Below are positions 12,680 to 25,248 of a stretch of DNA of 64,000 nucleotides, one piece after another (within the stretch, counting starts at the first letter, position 1; each line of letters starts with the position of its first letter). The translations under genes were made by a program, and so were the position numbers. Source of the stretch: Paramecium sonneborni (Eukaryota > Ciliophora > Oligohymenophorea > Peniculida > Parameciidae). The notes beneath the pieces were generated by a model. That model saw nothing but the letters and a program-made list of their open reading frames with translations. It was not told the origin of the DNA and searched no databases. The stretch covers positions 63,914 to 127,913 of the forward strand of contig CAJJDN010000006.1 of the NCBI GenBank assembly GCA_905182985.1, in the 5' to 3' direction.

Positions 12680-13748
12680 ATGAAAAATTAGGATGAGAAA
12701 AGGATTGGCACTGCTAGTACGATGGCCTAAACTGGAGCCCAATCTCAATTTTAATAATAATCCTAATATGAATTCCCGTTACCAATATATTGTAAAATAA
12801 AAAAGGAGCAAAACTAGAAGTTCAATAATAGGTATTAAAAATAAAATGTTGATGATAATCCTGTTGATGAAGAATAGTAAAAAGATAATGATCAGAACTA
12901 ATAATAATTTTAATAATTATAATAAAAAGAAGGTTAGACAAAGCAAAAAAAAACATTAGATAATGAATACTAGCAATTAATTAAATATAATGAAGATTAT
13001 TATAATGAAGGAAATCAATATTCTGAACCTGATTAAAACTAGGATTCTCCTGTTATTAAACAAAAAAAAATTAGAGGTGACCATCTTTATATCACTTGGT
13101 ATGATATATTTAAATTTTAGTTAGATAAAGCCTTTTGGGGAATTTTTATAAAAATATCAGCTTCAAGATATAGCTCAACCTTATATTAAAAAGAGAACAA
13201 CAACAAAATGCTGTTTTTTTGCTGTCAATACTAAATAATCTCTTTATTAGACATAAAAATAAAATATTATTAAGGTTGGACAAATTTTATATGATGATGC
13301 AAATGAAGATCATTGTAATTTACTATACTCAATATTCTATTTAATATTTCAATTAGAAAAATTATCAAAAAGAAAATCTTAAGAGATCTCAAATAATAAA
13401 ATAAACTTATTCTAATTATTATATACTTTATCTTGTGTTACCTCTTTTAAAGATGATTTATTTTAAATAGGAAAATTTGACAAAGAAAAGATAATCTCAA
13501 TTATGTTTTTCTGTTCTAAATTCATATTTTAAGTTTTACAGTATGGAACTTTGGATCCTATTTTTAAAAATAATGAAAGTCATGGAGAAACTTTCCATAA
13601 TTTAATGACAAATATTCATATGGGAGTATTTCGATATATTTCTAATTCTAATTATACTTAGGAATAAGAAATCTTTTAAAATTTAGAAAACAAAAGTGTA
13701 AAACAACTTTTAGATATTTGGAAGGAAAATAAATTTAAAAATAATTGA
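12680..13748 (+). CDS. Unknown 348-aa protein with Gln-rich N-terminus
   Basis: ATG at 12680; one 22-nt intron (13099-13120) joins the two frames; TGA at 13746. The first 130 residues are low-complexity and Gln/Asn-rich. The rest is globular and hydrophobic in places (LLYSIFYLIFQLEKLS, IISIMFFCSKFIFQ). I do not recognise a family. Confidence 0.7.
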
Positions 13749-13985
13749 AAACATTTGATTAAATCAATTTTGATTTTTATAAATTAATTAAAAGGTTGTT
13801 TCAATACCTAAAATATATTTTGTAAAAAAACAAATTCTCTTATAAAGTATATAAAATAACTGAATATATTTAAGAATAATTAATATAAAATTTTTCTATA
13901 ATATAAAAAGATTATATTATAATAAAAAGGTTTATATCCAATTTTTATTTCTTTTTAAAGATACGTTCATTATTAAAATTAATTC

Positions 13986-14315
13986 ATGGATAATTTAAAG
14001 AAGGCCTAGAAACTCATGTAAGTATAGCAAATATGATTAGAAAATTCGGACAAATAACAAAAGAAGACATTGTGATTGGTAAAGATGAGGTTGATAGAAA
14101 ATTTTTGACTCCATGTGGTCCTGTATATACAGAATATCACGATTGCTTAAAATTGAATTATGGAGACGTTCTTATCTGTATAACAGCATTTAATTATTTT
14201 AGGTGATAAATTTAGAGAGAAAATGATTGAATGCGAAGTGAGCTAAGGATATTTCAAATATGATGTATCTGAAATTAGAAGAAGAAGACAAAAACTCCAT
14301 GGTAGTGAGGCTTGA
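13986..14315 (+). CDS. Twin-CX9C small protein, probable mitochondrial intermembrane space
   Basis: Two introns (14018-14040, 23 nt; 14178-14202, 25 nt) give a 93-aa product. It has two CX9C motifs, CGPVYTEYHDC and CDKFREKMIEC, spaced as in coiled-coil-helix-coiled-coil-helix proteins. Such proteins are usually oxidised by Mia40 in the mitochondrial intermembrane space and often help assemble respiratory complexes. The second motif spans the second splice junction, which supports that intron. The exact family member (COX or CMC assembly factor, or complex subunit) cannot be told. Confidence 0.7.
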
Positions 14316-14879
14316 TTTATTAATTATTATAGAAGCATAATAGCTCATCATTATTATTATTTATATATATAATTTTTTCACTGTTTCTATTTTTCATAAT
14401 TAAATTTAATGTCGATTTAACCTAATAAAATGTATACATAATTAATTAGATAGTTTGAGAATATAAAAAAAATTACCACATCATCATATAAATAAGAGTG
14501 ATTATTAAAAATGAACGATTCTAAAAATAAACATAATAAATTATATATTATTCTTAATCATATATATAAATTAATATTTATTATCAATCAAATAGAAACG
14601 AATTGTTGATCAATAATATATATATAAAAATAATTTAATTTTCTTTAAATATTTATCAAATTGACAATGTGAAAATCTTAAAAAAATTTATAAGATTATT
14701 TTAAATTAAAGATTGAGAAGTTTTCTTATTTGAATTTTATAAAGACAATCAATTTTGCAATTTTTAGTTTTATTTCAATCAAAACAATATATTAGAAGAA
14801 TATTTTGAACCTTAGTTTTTATACATTAATAAAAATTTATATTTCTTATTTATATTGATTAACTAAAAGAACAAGAATC
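14316..14879. other. Non-coding stretch
   Basis: AT-rich, including short TA runs, with no convincing reading frame or RNA gene. Confidence 0.4.
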
Positions 14880-15440
14880 ATTAGTAAATAATTTTTCAAA
14901 TGATGAAGATAATAGCAAATATAAATATCAGAATTTTCATAAAAGAAATTAATCAAGAAATCGAAGTAGAGAGATTGAAATAAAGGGTTCTTTTATATAT
15001 GAAAGATAAAAGGATGGCAAAAAAAGGAAATGGATTAAAGAAGAAAATGATTTTGTTGGAAGATTATTATAAACAATGTAATGGATATAGGGATAAAATT
15101 TCCGAACAGATGAAAGGAAGAACCTTAGCATAATGTAAATAATATTGGCTTAGAAAAAAAAAGTGTATGATTAAAAAAAATATGGTCTTTCTAAAAGGAT
15201 TAAATTATTAAAGATAATATTAATTAAAATGAAAATAATTGGGCTGCAATTGAAATTAATAATTATATATATTTAAAATTATTAGTTTTATAAAGTAAAA
15301 CAGGAAAATAAATAAGGGAGCGATATATTAATAAATTAGAAGCAAAAAAATTACTTATATTCTTAAAAATTAAAAGTCATAATTTGATTAAGAATTTAAA
15401 ATATAGGCTTAAATAGAAAATACTTCTATGATAATAAAAT
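14880..15440 (+). pseudogene. Myb/SANT-type DNA-binding protein, frame-broken
   Basis: Typical Myb repeat pieces occur in order but in different frames: KRKWIKEENDF (about 15030), then YRDKISEQMKGRTLAQCKQYW (about 15085-15145), then NNWAAIEI and SKTGKQIRERYINKL (about 15237-15345). Each is a recognisable part of an R2R3-type repeat (Trp, acidic stretch, GRT.QC..(Y)W). The frame breaks near 15054 and between about 15150 and 15210, and no GT-AG introns fit. Either a decaying gene or one containing sequence errors. Intact, it would be a nuclear transcription or splicing-type Myb. Confidence 0.6.
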
Positions 15441-15564
15441 CTAATTTTGACTCGTTCAATTCTTCAACATTCTCATTCACCGAAACTAAATAAGTTTGAT
15501 TTTCATTAATTATGAAGTTTCTATATTTGTATTAATTAAATAAATTATTTCTAATTAAAAATTA

Positions 15565-15837
15565 ATGTCTAAATAAGGAATCCGAACTCAATAAAATAGC
15601 TAAGATAATAATTAGATAGAATAGGATTTGTAAATGATTTTAAATGAAAAAGAAAGATTGATAAAATATTTAGAAAAATAATAAGAGATATTAAAACATA
15701 AACTAATGTTTTACTAATTTGAATATTAGTAGGCTGTATTAGAACATCATTCAAAGCAGATGAAATAATTTGATATATAAAATAAAAAATAACCTTCAAT
15801 TATGTTAGTCTAAAAGTCGATAGATGAAGATTATTGA
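15565..15837 (+). CDS. Small coiled-coil protein, 90 aa
   Basis: Intronless ORF of 91 codons from ATG 15565 to TGA 15835. Residues 20-60 are Glu/Lys/Gln-rich and could form a coiled coil (MILNEKERLIKYLEKQQEIL). No family recognised. It ends 53 bp before the convergent gene at 15891. Confidence 0.5.
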
Positions 15838-15890
15838 TTTATTTTTTTTTTCTCTTTAAATTATTTTAGATTTTTAAAATATTCTAATAT

Positions 15891-16553
15891 TCAAGAATGA
15901 TTCTAATCAAAATATAAATATAGAGAATTAGAACAATTAGTTTAAATTCTTTCAATAATTTTGGATAATAAATGTTATATATTTAAGAGAAGATAATTTA
16001 AATTATAATATTGATAATCAAATATTAATTCAAACATATGAATGATACCTTTGATACACATCTCTTTTAATTTATTACAATATTTATTATTCTTAAGGTT
16101 ATACATTGAAGGAAAATCTCCAACAATATTAATAAATTGCATCAAAGTTTTCTACGATTGACCAGGCAAATTTGAGATGTAATAAAAGTATGCTTTTGTT
16201 GAAAAATATGCAATATAAAATTGGATAAATATAATAGGAGCATCTATAAGAATAAACAAAAACTGCATTCATTAATAGTGAATATAATTACTGGATTGAG
16301 AAAATGCTAAGACCCTTAATGATTGATTGAATCCTAAAAATGGCATAGTTGCTAATATTAATATGATTTCTATGAGAATGGTCAATATCAATAAATTGAT
16401 GACTAAATATCCATAGTAAATTAGAAGGATTCCTAACTTAGTATCTAAAATTAAGTGAGGGTTGTAATAAAAGGTCAGCGTAGTAAGTGTAATTGATGTA
16501 AACATCTCAATCAGAGCTGAGATTGTCATACATTTTGTACAGGAATCATCCAT
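15891..16553 (-). CDS. Multi-pass membrane protein, 204 aa
   Basis: Starts MDDSCTKCMTISAL. At least three hydrophobic segments are visible (around residues 10-30, 40-75 and 100-125). A 48-nt segment (16244-16291, GTAATT...TTATAG) containing an in-frame TGA is taken as an intron; without it the ORF would stop at about 93 aa, yet coding continues in the same frame. No family recognised. Confidence 0.55.
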
Positions 16554-16579
16554 TGAATTAATACAAAATAATTTTATAT

Positions 16580-17437
16580 ATGTAAAGAAAAAATATTACT
16601 TTATAATTAAATCCAAATGAAGTTTATTAATTACCCTTAAGATAATTATCTTTATTAGAACTACTTTAGAATAAATTGATAAAGAATAAATAACACAGAT
16701 GTATATAATAAGATCACTCAGAAACAATTATAAAAAAATAATAATTAAAAGCTCCATTAAGAAACAAAAGTTGTGAGTGTTCATGTTGTGGATAATGGTA
16801 AATAAAATTAATAGATAAAGAATAAATTATTCAAATAAATCAGTAAGTAGATATCTAGAGGAAAAAAAGATTAAGAAAAATATTTGTAAATAGTGTTAGA
16901 ATGATTGTCTAAGTTAATCGGTTTTCTTAATGTGGTTTAGAATACTTTGTCAATCGTTTAAAAAGGAAAATGTAAAGAATAAAATCATTACATATAATAG
17001 AGAATAAGTAAATTTAATTCATAAAATGTAATTCATATTCTATTTTAGCTCATTATCATATTGATTTAGGTAGTGTTATAAATGATTAAACTCCTTAAGA
17101 TAATAATAATGAAACTTAGAAAACGAAATAAAAGTAAAAGAAAATTCATTTAAGATTACACAAAAGAATAGATAATAAATTATAGAATACTAGATAGAAT
17201 GATCATTTTGATTTATCGAAATATACTGTAAGAAGTAGATCAAATAATACAATAAATTAATATATCTAATAAAAATTAGTCCATGTAAATTAATTACCTC
17301 CAATATCTTTACCATAGACAGCTAGATCAAATATGAGTGAGAATAAATAATTAGGTCAATTATCACCATATAATAGATTTTCTCAACCTATTAGATTAAT
17401 AACAAGATCAGTTTCAACAAATAAAAGAAGATAATGA
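16580..17437 (+). CDS. Gln/Lys-rich protein, perhaps 5' exons of the coiled-coil gene downstream
   Basis: ATG at 16580 opens 286 codons. Near residue 60 there is a Cys cluster (SCECSCCGQW). A 21-nt stop-free GTAATT...TTTTAG segment near 17029-17049 may be an intron. At about 17354 a 22-nt GT...AG segment would switch to another frame with strongly coding sequence (DQFQQIKEDNEYYQLLEQFL), which leads toward the gene at 17612. So this could be the N-terminal part of that larger gene. Function unknown. Confidence 0.45.
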
Positions 17438-17611
17438 ATATTATCAGCTATTAGAACAATTTTTATTATTTATCAATTTATGTTATTTATTTTGATAAAG
17501 TTAAGATGAATTTCACTTTTAAGTAGTAAGTTTTTAATATATAAAAGATTAAGAGCTTCTCACTACTATTTTATTTATAATATTTATAAGTTATATAAAT
17601 AAAATTATTAA

Positions 17612-20600
17612 ATGAAGTTTCAGAAATTGGAAGACGATTAAACATTAAAAGACCAATAGAATCTCAAATAAAAAAAAGAATTATTAAAATAAGAATTTGA
17701 ACATTTAGAAGAAATAAAGAAATATGACAATTTATCAATTGTTTCAAGCAATGATTTTAAGTTTAAAGCTGAATTAGATAAACTGTTAGAAATGAATAGA
17801 AGTAAGAATAAAGAATTAAGTTTATTATTAAAACCATAAACATTTCAACCATCTAAATCATAAATGACAAGTTCTTAATTATAAACAATATCTGGAACTT
17901 ATGGTTAAATTAGATCTATTAATAATCATCATTCTGATCCATTATTTGCTACATTTACTTAAAGTATTTATACAAAAGATACAGACAGCAATGAATAATA
18001 TATAGAGTAATTAAAAGTTTAGGAAGAAAGATATAATGATTTAATTTTAGAAGAATCAGAAAAAAGAGATTCACTTGAATAATAATTAATCTAAATAGAG
18101 AAATCTAAATTAATTTTATAATAAAAAGTAGAATAATATTAAATGTTAACAAGAATGTCAAATAAGAGATTCGCTAATACTTAATCTTTATAATTTTTAG
18201 CTGAATAAAAAAAAGAAACTAGTAAAGTTAATTTAAGATCAATAAAAGAAGAATTTGAATCAATGAAAAAAATGTAAGACACATATAAAAAATAACAAGA
18301 AGAAAAATAATCAAATTTATAAAAAGTAATTTATGTAGGAGAAGAAAATATTGGACATAATGCTATTAAAATAGAACATGCTTTATAAATGAATTCTGAA
18401 TGTGTTAGATAAATTGAAAAATTAGAAATTGAAAAATAAAAAAAAATAGAAAAAAAATTAGAAAGTCGTTATATATTGACTTATATTGAATGTTTTGAAA
18501 ATTTTGAAAGAATTTTTATGTAACCAACAGGAGCGTAAAATGCATATAGAATAGTTGATGAATTTTAAGTAAATGAAGAATAATTACGTAAATATTCTTA
18601 ATAATAAATTTAATTTGAGTAATCAGCAAATATATAGATGAGTGAAGAAGATTTTGATCGTAATGAATTATTATCATAAATAACTAAATTTTATGAATAA
18701 GGAGAAAATAGAACTAAATATATTTTGAATTTTATGTTAGAATAATATTGGCATTTATAATCAACACTAAATAAAAGTAGTTTAGAATATGAAAATTTAT
18801 TAAAATAAAAAAAAGTATTATTGGATGCAATTGAAAATTTAGAATGGGAAATAAATGAACTTAAATAGAAAAATCCAAATTTAGAAGTTCATGAATATTC
18901 TTCTGTAGCAGAGGATGCTGGATTATTAGAAGTGAAACAATAAATGACAACACTAAACATTAAAAAGATGGAAATGGAAGATCATTCAGATAATGTTTTA
19001 TATTAAAAAGCTTCAAGGGCTTAAGGTTTATTAATGAAATTTTAATTGGGATTAGCAGAATTTATGCATAGAGTATTTTAAATAATTTCTCTTATTGATA
19101 ATAAAAATAAAGAAATAAAAAAGTTTAAATATACGGGTTTGTCAAATGAAATTTTGAATTATGAAAAATATTTAGCAAAAGTTTATCATTCAAATGAAAA
19201 GAAATTTTAGATAACAAATAATTCAGAATAAATGGATATTCAACCATTACATTTAAATTTGTTTTAAATTTCTAATATAATTTCATAAGTATTAAATATC
19301 AATTAAAATATTGTTGAAGAAATAAGTTCCTATTTCTTTATATAATGTAAAACAGATTAAATTTTATGGTTTCATCTAACTTAAGACAATTTCACTTCAT
19401 TTATAAGTCAATTTAAGTTTTTAGATGTTATATTAATTTAAAAGGAACTTCAATCACCAAAAGTAATTAATTAATTTAGAGAGTAATTAGTTGATATTTT
19501 TACTAATAATTTTAAAGAATTATTTACATTTTTTACTAATATGTATAGTAAGGTTAAAGACATAGCTGAAGATTTATTAATTCATTTGAAAGAAAATAAT
19601 CCAAAATTTGATTTTAATAAATTAAATCGAAACCTTACTAAAGAAGGTTAAGATATAAAATAAGCAAAAGAATTAATAATAAAAAGAATGATTGAATATA
19701 AAACTGGAGATAATTTTGCATTAAGAAAAGAGAATTCTATTCAAGCTCTTAAAAATGCAAAAACAAAAATAGAAGATGATTAAGTTATAGAATAGGTTTA
19801 AATTAAACTATAACAAGATTATTAAAATTCTAAAGATTTGTTTCCATTAAAAGAGGAATTCGATGAATCTTAATTAACTTAAATTAAAAGTTTCTTTCGA
19901 TAAAAAATTAAGGAAAAGAATGAAGAAAAGAAAGAATGTAAAACAGATTAAAATTCAACAAAGGATTAAATTACAATAATAAAGGATTAGTAAGATTTTT
20001 AATAGAAAAAAAAAGTATAAGAAAAAAATGAAAATAAATATGAAAAAGCAAGAAATAAAAAGAATTAAGAAGTTAAACCACAAAAATAAGTAATAAAAGA
20101 TGAATTAGAATAAGAAAGAGAATTATTAAAATAATAGATTGCCTCAAATGTTTAAAAAATGTAGGAGGAAAAAGAAAGAAAAGAGAAACCTGAACTTAAG
20201 GAATAATAAAATGAAAGAAAAACATAAATAAAAGAATCAACTGAAAGACTTTATGGAGAAAGAGGATATACAGTATAATTGGTTAGAAATATGGCTTTGA
20301 CATCAAATATCTTAAGTGATATTGATTAATTAGAACATTTTTAGACCAAAATTGAATAACCATAATTAGTAAGTACTTTTGTTATGTAAAGAAAAAATCT
20401 TCATAAGAATTTAACAAAAGATTTAACATTACCATAACTTTCATATTTAAAACCAACAAGTGCATATATTGCAAGAAGAAATTAATCTTCTGAATAAATT
20501 AAAGCTATGGATTATAAAAGATATTATGAAATAGAAAATGGAGTAAGCATAAGACCATAAACATAATAATTAGCAAGAAAATCTATTTCTAAATAAAAAA

Positions 20601-20758
20601 ATAATACTTTTAATACTGAAGAATATAAGAAAAAATACTCTGTTAAGAATTTAAAAAATTATAATAGTGACATAAAAACTAATTAAATACCTTAACCTAT
20701 AGCAGAATTTCCTACAAATAATGGTCCTTAATCATGTTTAATCCCTTAAATGAATTGA
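17612..20758 (+). CDS. Large coiled-coil protein, at least 1048 aa
   Basis: One uninterrupted frame from ATG 17612 to TGA 20756. Several coiled-coil segments (for example EEFESMKKMQDTYKKQQEEK), a more globular centre (around residues 500-700), and a very charged Lys/Glu/Gln-rich region near residue 800, then a basic tail. No catalytic motif and no TM segment. Such proteins are common in the ciliate cortex and basal-body skeleton, but that is inference only. The 5' end is uncertain: in-phase exons may reach upstream into the ORF at 16580. Confidence 0.75.
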
Positions 20759-21398
20759 TTCATAATAATTTACGCATATATTATAAATAATTTATCAGTT
20801 TAAATTTCATTTGTTTTTGAAAAATACAAGTAATTAAGAGATTTTTCAATTAGATTCTATGTTTGATAAACTTAATGGACTTATACAAAATTAGGGATTA
20901 TAAATAGAAAGAATATAGATTATAAATTAAGATATATCATACAATCTATTTATTCATAAAAATAATTCTAATTTACGTCTAAACCTCTTGAAATTATAAC
21001 TATGTATGAAAAATTGAATACTTTGTTCTTGAAAAAGAAATTTCACATTTTATTTAATTTTTTATTAATCAAAAAAAATTAAACAACTTAAAAAATAAGA
21101 TGTAATACTCAATAATGAGTTTATCTAAAGTGTTTTATACTTTTCTTATTTCATTATAAAAATTTCTTACTTTACTATTGATAAAAATACATCTGAAGAA
21201 TATGATTTACCAAATTGATTAACACAAACTTAATAATTATAAAGAGAAAATATGAAAATGAATTTTTCTTTAGATTGTAATGGGATTATTGAAACTGCAA
21301 AATTTATACATATTCATAAGATTATAATATAAATTTTAATTGAAATCAAAGAATTTCAAATTAAGCTCTGCAAATCATAAAATCAATAATATTAATCT
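20759..21398. other. Non-coding or unresolved
   Basis: AT-rich with TGA in all frames. No supported gene. Confidence 0.4.
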
Positions 21399-21689
21399 AT
21401 GGCTATTCAATAATAGACTTTCCTGAAAAAGTCTTTTAATTAATAAAATAAGGAATAAATAAAGTTTTTGTAAATATTATAACTTATATAAACAAAACCT
21501 TTTGGAAGAATATGTAATAACATAAAAAAGGAATACTTTTTTTAGAATAAAAAGAGAGGTTATTTTAGAAATAAAGAATTATTATAAACTTAAATATATT
21601 AGATATAACATACTCCTTCATTTATAAAAATTAAGTATATATCTAAATAATATATTTATGGGATTAAAATGTGTTAATAGAAATTTTGA
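21399..21689 (+). CDS. Possible small ORF, 96 aa
   Basis: ATG to TGA, 97 codons, starting MAIQQQTFLKKSFNQQ. It is basic and Gln/Lys-rich. With only TGA as stop in AT-rich DNA an ORF of this size can arise by chance, so this is weak. Confidence 0.2.
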
Positions 21690-21873
21690 AGCTCTCAATA
21701 ATTTAAAAAAACATCCATTATTCAGATAAAATAAAATAACATGTTTTTAAAGATTAAAAAATATTTAAGAATAATTTTTAAATAATAGAAATAAAAAAAT
21801 GTTTTAGAGAGTTTAATTACTAAGTTATTAATTAAAGTATAAACGAAAAAATAATAAAAACAAATATAAAATA

Positions 21874-23633
21874 TCATAGACAATTATCATTTTTATGGAT
21901 ATTAAGTTTAGATGTTTAGAATAGTTTGGAATTAATCGAGAAGTTTAGTTTATGTAAATGTTCTTGATCAACAAAATTATTATCATGTTCATAGTTGTTT
22001 AATTCATATTCATCTTCAAAATCATATTGTTAATTTTTTTATTAGGGTAGAGTTTTAGATGGAAGACGAATACCATATTTATCAAACTAATTTTATTCTT
22101 TTTCATTTGATGCTCTTGAAAAAGAACTAATTTCTTATTATTTTAAATATTCTTAACTTTTTCGACTGATAGGAACACTTAAAATAGAAATGGTTCTAAC
22201 TTTGTTACCTAAATTTTAAGGAGTAGTTTATGTATTAGCTTAACTAACATAATTAATTCCTTAATCCATTTCCATACTTGCATGCATATGAATATGAGTT
22301 TCACCTTTTGCATTTATATCATGATATTGTTTTGATACAATTTATTTGGGTAATGAAATTTAACAAAAAAAGGGCGTTTAAAAAAATTAATGATTTAAAG
22401 CTTCACTTATTGTAATTCTATCTTTTGGATATTTTTTAGTCATTTAACAAATCAAATTCTCTACTAAATTCATAATTTCAATATATACTTACAGGTTTTA
22501 GGGTATTTTGATGCAGGTATTTCAAAATATGCTTCAGTATTTTTCTTGATCGTTTATTTTAAATCATTTTATTTAAATGGATTATATCCATATAATACAA
22601 CAAATAATGTAATTCCAATACTAAAAATATCACATTATTAATTATAAGTTTTCTTAGATTCTTCATATTTCAATACTTCAGGTGCAGAATATCTATTTTA
22701 TATCTTAAAATAATACCCTGGACTTCCACATTAAGGAAATGGAATTGATTTTTACCAAGTAAATGCTGCTAATCCAAAATCAATTATAACAGGTCTTTAT
22801 ATATCATTTCCATTTAATAATATATTCTATGGTTTTATATCTCTATGCATCACTTTTTATTAATGAATTTACTCTATTGCACTTAAAATATTAAAAATCA
22901 TTATTCTTAAATCTTCTTATTAATATATTTTTTTTGAGGATTATTATGATACTAATTCAGGACCATCTATATGTTCAGTTAGCAAATAAATATTTGATTA
23001 ATTTTCATATACTCTATATAATTTTAAGATATTTGGATGATTAAACATACGTAAAGCTTAGATTTCATTTAGTAATTATTCTTCATAATACTTATTTTTG
23101 TTAATTTATTTAATGGTTTGTTTTTTTATGATTTTTACAGCAAAAATCTCACCTTCTTTATTTTAGCATTAATGAACCTAAAATTATTTATATAGATTTA
23201 CTGTTGAGAAGCTTCCCTATCCTATTTAGGCTCCTAATTTATATGTTTTATCAAAATCACTAAGGATACAACAATTAGATAATGCTTCCACCCATATATT
23301 GAATTACTTTTTATCTTCTGTATATAAGTGTATTTAATAACCATTATTTATCAATGATATTTGTAATCCTTATTCAAACTCATTAAATTAACAATACACT
23401 GTATCTAATTGCACAAATCCTTTTATACGATTCCCTTTTCCTACATCTGAATATAATAAAAATTGTTTGACCAAAAAGTAAGTTCTTACACATCTTTATT
23501 TAAAAGTCTTTCCAACTTTTGTAAAGTTTCCCATTAACACTTAAAAATTTTAAAAATCCTCTTAATCAAATGTTGGAATATCAGTTTTGTTCCAAAATTC
23601 TTAATTTTCCACTTGACCTTTACTAAATATCAT
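21874..23633 (-). CDS. PH-domain protein kinase (Ser/Thr)
   Basis: Start at 23633. Residues about 30-150 look like a pleckstrin-homology domain (VGKTFKQRCVRTYFLVKQF ... FNIWVEALSN). The kinase domain follows: IGQGSFSTVNLY, AVKIIKK, catalytic loop HRDIKPQN, DFGLA, then CGSPGYSAPEVL and DIFSIGITLFVVLYG. The CAMK-like activation loop reads correctly only if a 24-nt segment (22693-22716) is an intron. A second intron is 22464-22492 (29 nt). The C-terminal 150 residues are a charged tail. About 568 aa. PH-kinase order suggests membrane phosphoinositide recruitment; substrate unknown. Confidence 0.9.
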
Positions 23634-24633
23634 ATTTATTATTAAAAATTAACAAATTGAATAAAATTGCTTCAATTCATTTTCTAATGTTGATCTTTTT
23701 AATCATTTCTTTATTTAATCTTTCTTAATATCTCTAACAACATAATACTTGTAGAGACTATAAGCAAATAATAATTAATTTTCTAAATAATCATAAATCT
23801 AAAATTGTCAAAATAATTATATCTTTTTATCTTAGTTATAATATATATCTATTTATAAATATATATTTTACAAAAAGAATCTTAATTTATACTTAACTAT
23901 TCTTAGAATATTTCAAAAATATCAAAAACCTTAATTTTCTATGAATTTGAAACAAACTTAAATTAATAAAAAATTGTTTTTAAATTGTAATACAACTTCT
24001 AATTTTTATTTATATTTAAATCTAATTTTGGCATTCAATTTATGCTAATATTTTGCTTCTATAGTTTAAATAATAAAAAATTTATATCTCTTATCTTTTT
24101 TTATCCAATTAATTATTTATTCATAAAAAATAAGAATTTAGTTCATGAAAATTCTATCTTGAAAATTCTTAAAATATTTTACTACCAGATTATTGTAGAA
24201 TAGATAAAGTAATTAAAAAATTATTTAATTATAATTCAATTTATTAATTGGAATGATTTTTTTAAACCAGAAAGGTAAAAATCTTGCAAAAATTAACTTT
24301 TCTATAATTGTAAATAAGAGCGAATAAATATTGAGAAATGTGATGTTTAAGAATAGCAAATGTTATTAAATTTATATTGATGATGATAAGTTTAGATTAA
24401 TAGTATATATAATTATTATTTAGAATAATATTATGATTATTTTAAAATTATCGATAAAATGATAAATAATAATAATGAAACAATATTTTATGAAATAGGG
24501 AAATAAATAAATTATTTTTATAAAACATTTATGATTTATATATTTTTAATAAAGAATTGAGCTGATAAATATAATAATAATAATAATATTAAATTTTAAT
24601 GAATATGCTATAATATAAAGATAATTAGAAAAA
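23634..24633. other. Non-coding, about 1 kb
   Basis: Very AT-rich spacer between two minus-strand genes. No convincing coding stretch, RNA gene or repeat seen. Confidence 0.5.
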
Positions 24634-25168
24634 TCAGAACAGATAGTAAGATTTTTTATCTAAATCTGGAAGTTTGGGTAATTTTCGTAATCTATTACCA
24701 TATTCTCTTTATTTTTCATATTGTAAATCAAGACTCTTTTTGGAAATATTAGGTTTGAGTGTTTGTAATTTTTTGATTAAATTCATATTTTCTAAGGAAC
24801 TATTAAAAGTATTATTAGGACTCTTAAGATCAATTTAAGAGATGCCTCTTAATCTATTGATATTGACATATGGATTTTCTCTTTCTTTGATTCTTTCTAT
24901 TTTATCATCTAATAACTTATAAAATTGAGAATAGAAATACTTTTTGTAATTTATCTTATGCATTTTATTATTGTTATTTATTAAATTTGGATGTATGTTG
25001 AAGCATTAAAAATCTAGAATTAGTAGCACTTTTATTTGATTCAATATTTTTATAGATATTGAATTTATCTTTATCAATTTCTTCCATTCTTTTGAAATGA
25101 TTATAATACTCTTCTAATTGATATGATTCAATAGTTGGATTATGAATAATAAAGCGATTAGCTTTCAT
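24634..25168 (-). CDS. Unknown 169-aa charged protein
   Basis: Starts MKANRFIIHNPTIESYQLEE. One 25-nt intron (24916-24940) joins it to a second exon (LLDDKIERIKERENPYVNIN) that ends in TGA at 24634. Exon sum is 170 codons. Charged and probably helical, with a basic C-terminus. No family recognised. Confidence 0.65.
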
Positions 25169-25248
25169 AAATAAGAGTTTCTTAATTAATTAAGTTTATT
25201 GATAAAATAAATGTACTTATTGTAATATTTTTATATGTATATTTTTAC

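Noticed and set aside
15841..16060. Internal eliminated sequence (germline TA-bounded insert)
   Set aside because: TA-flanked AT-rich pieces are everywhere here and none interrupts an otherwise intact gene with TA...TA ends, so no such element can be supported.
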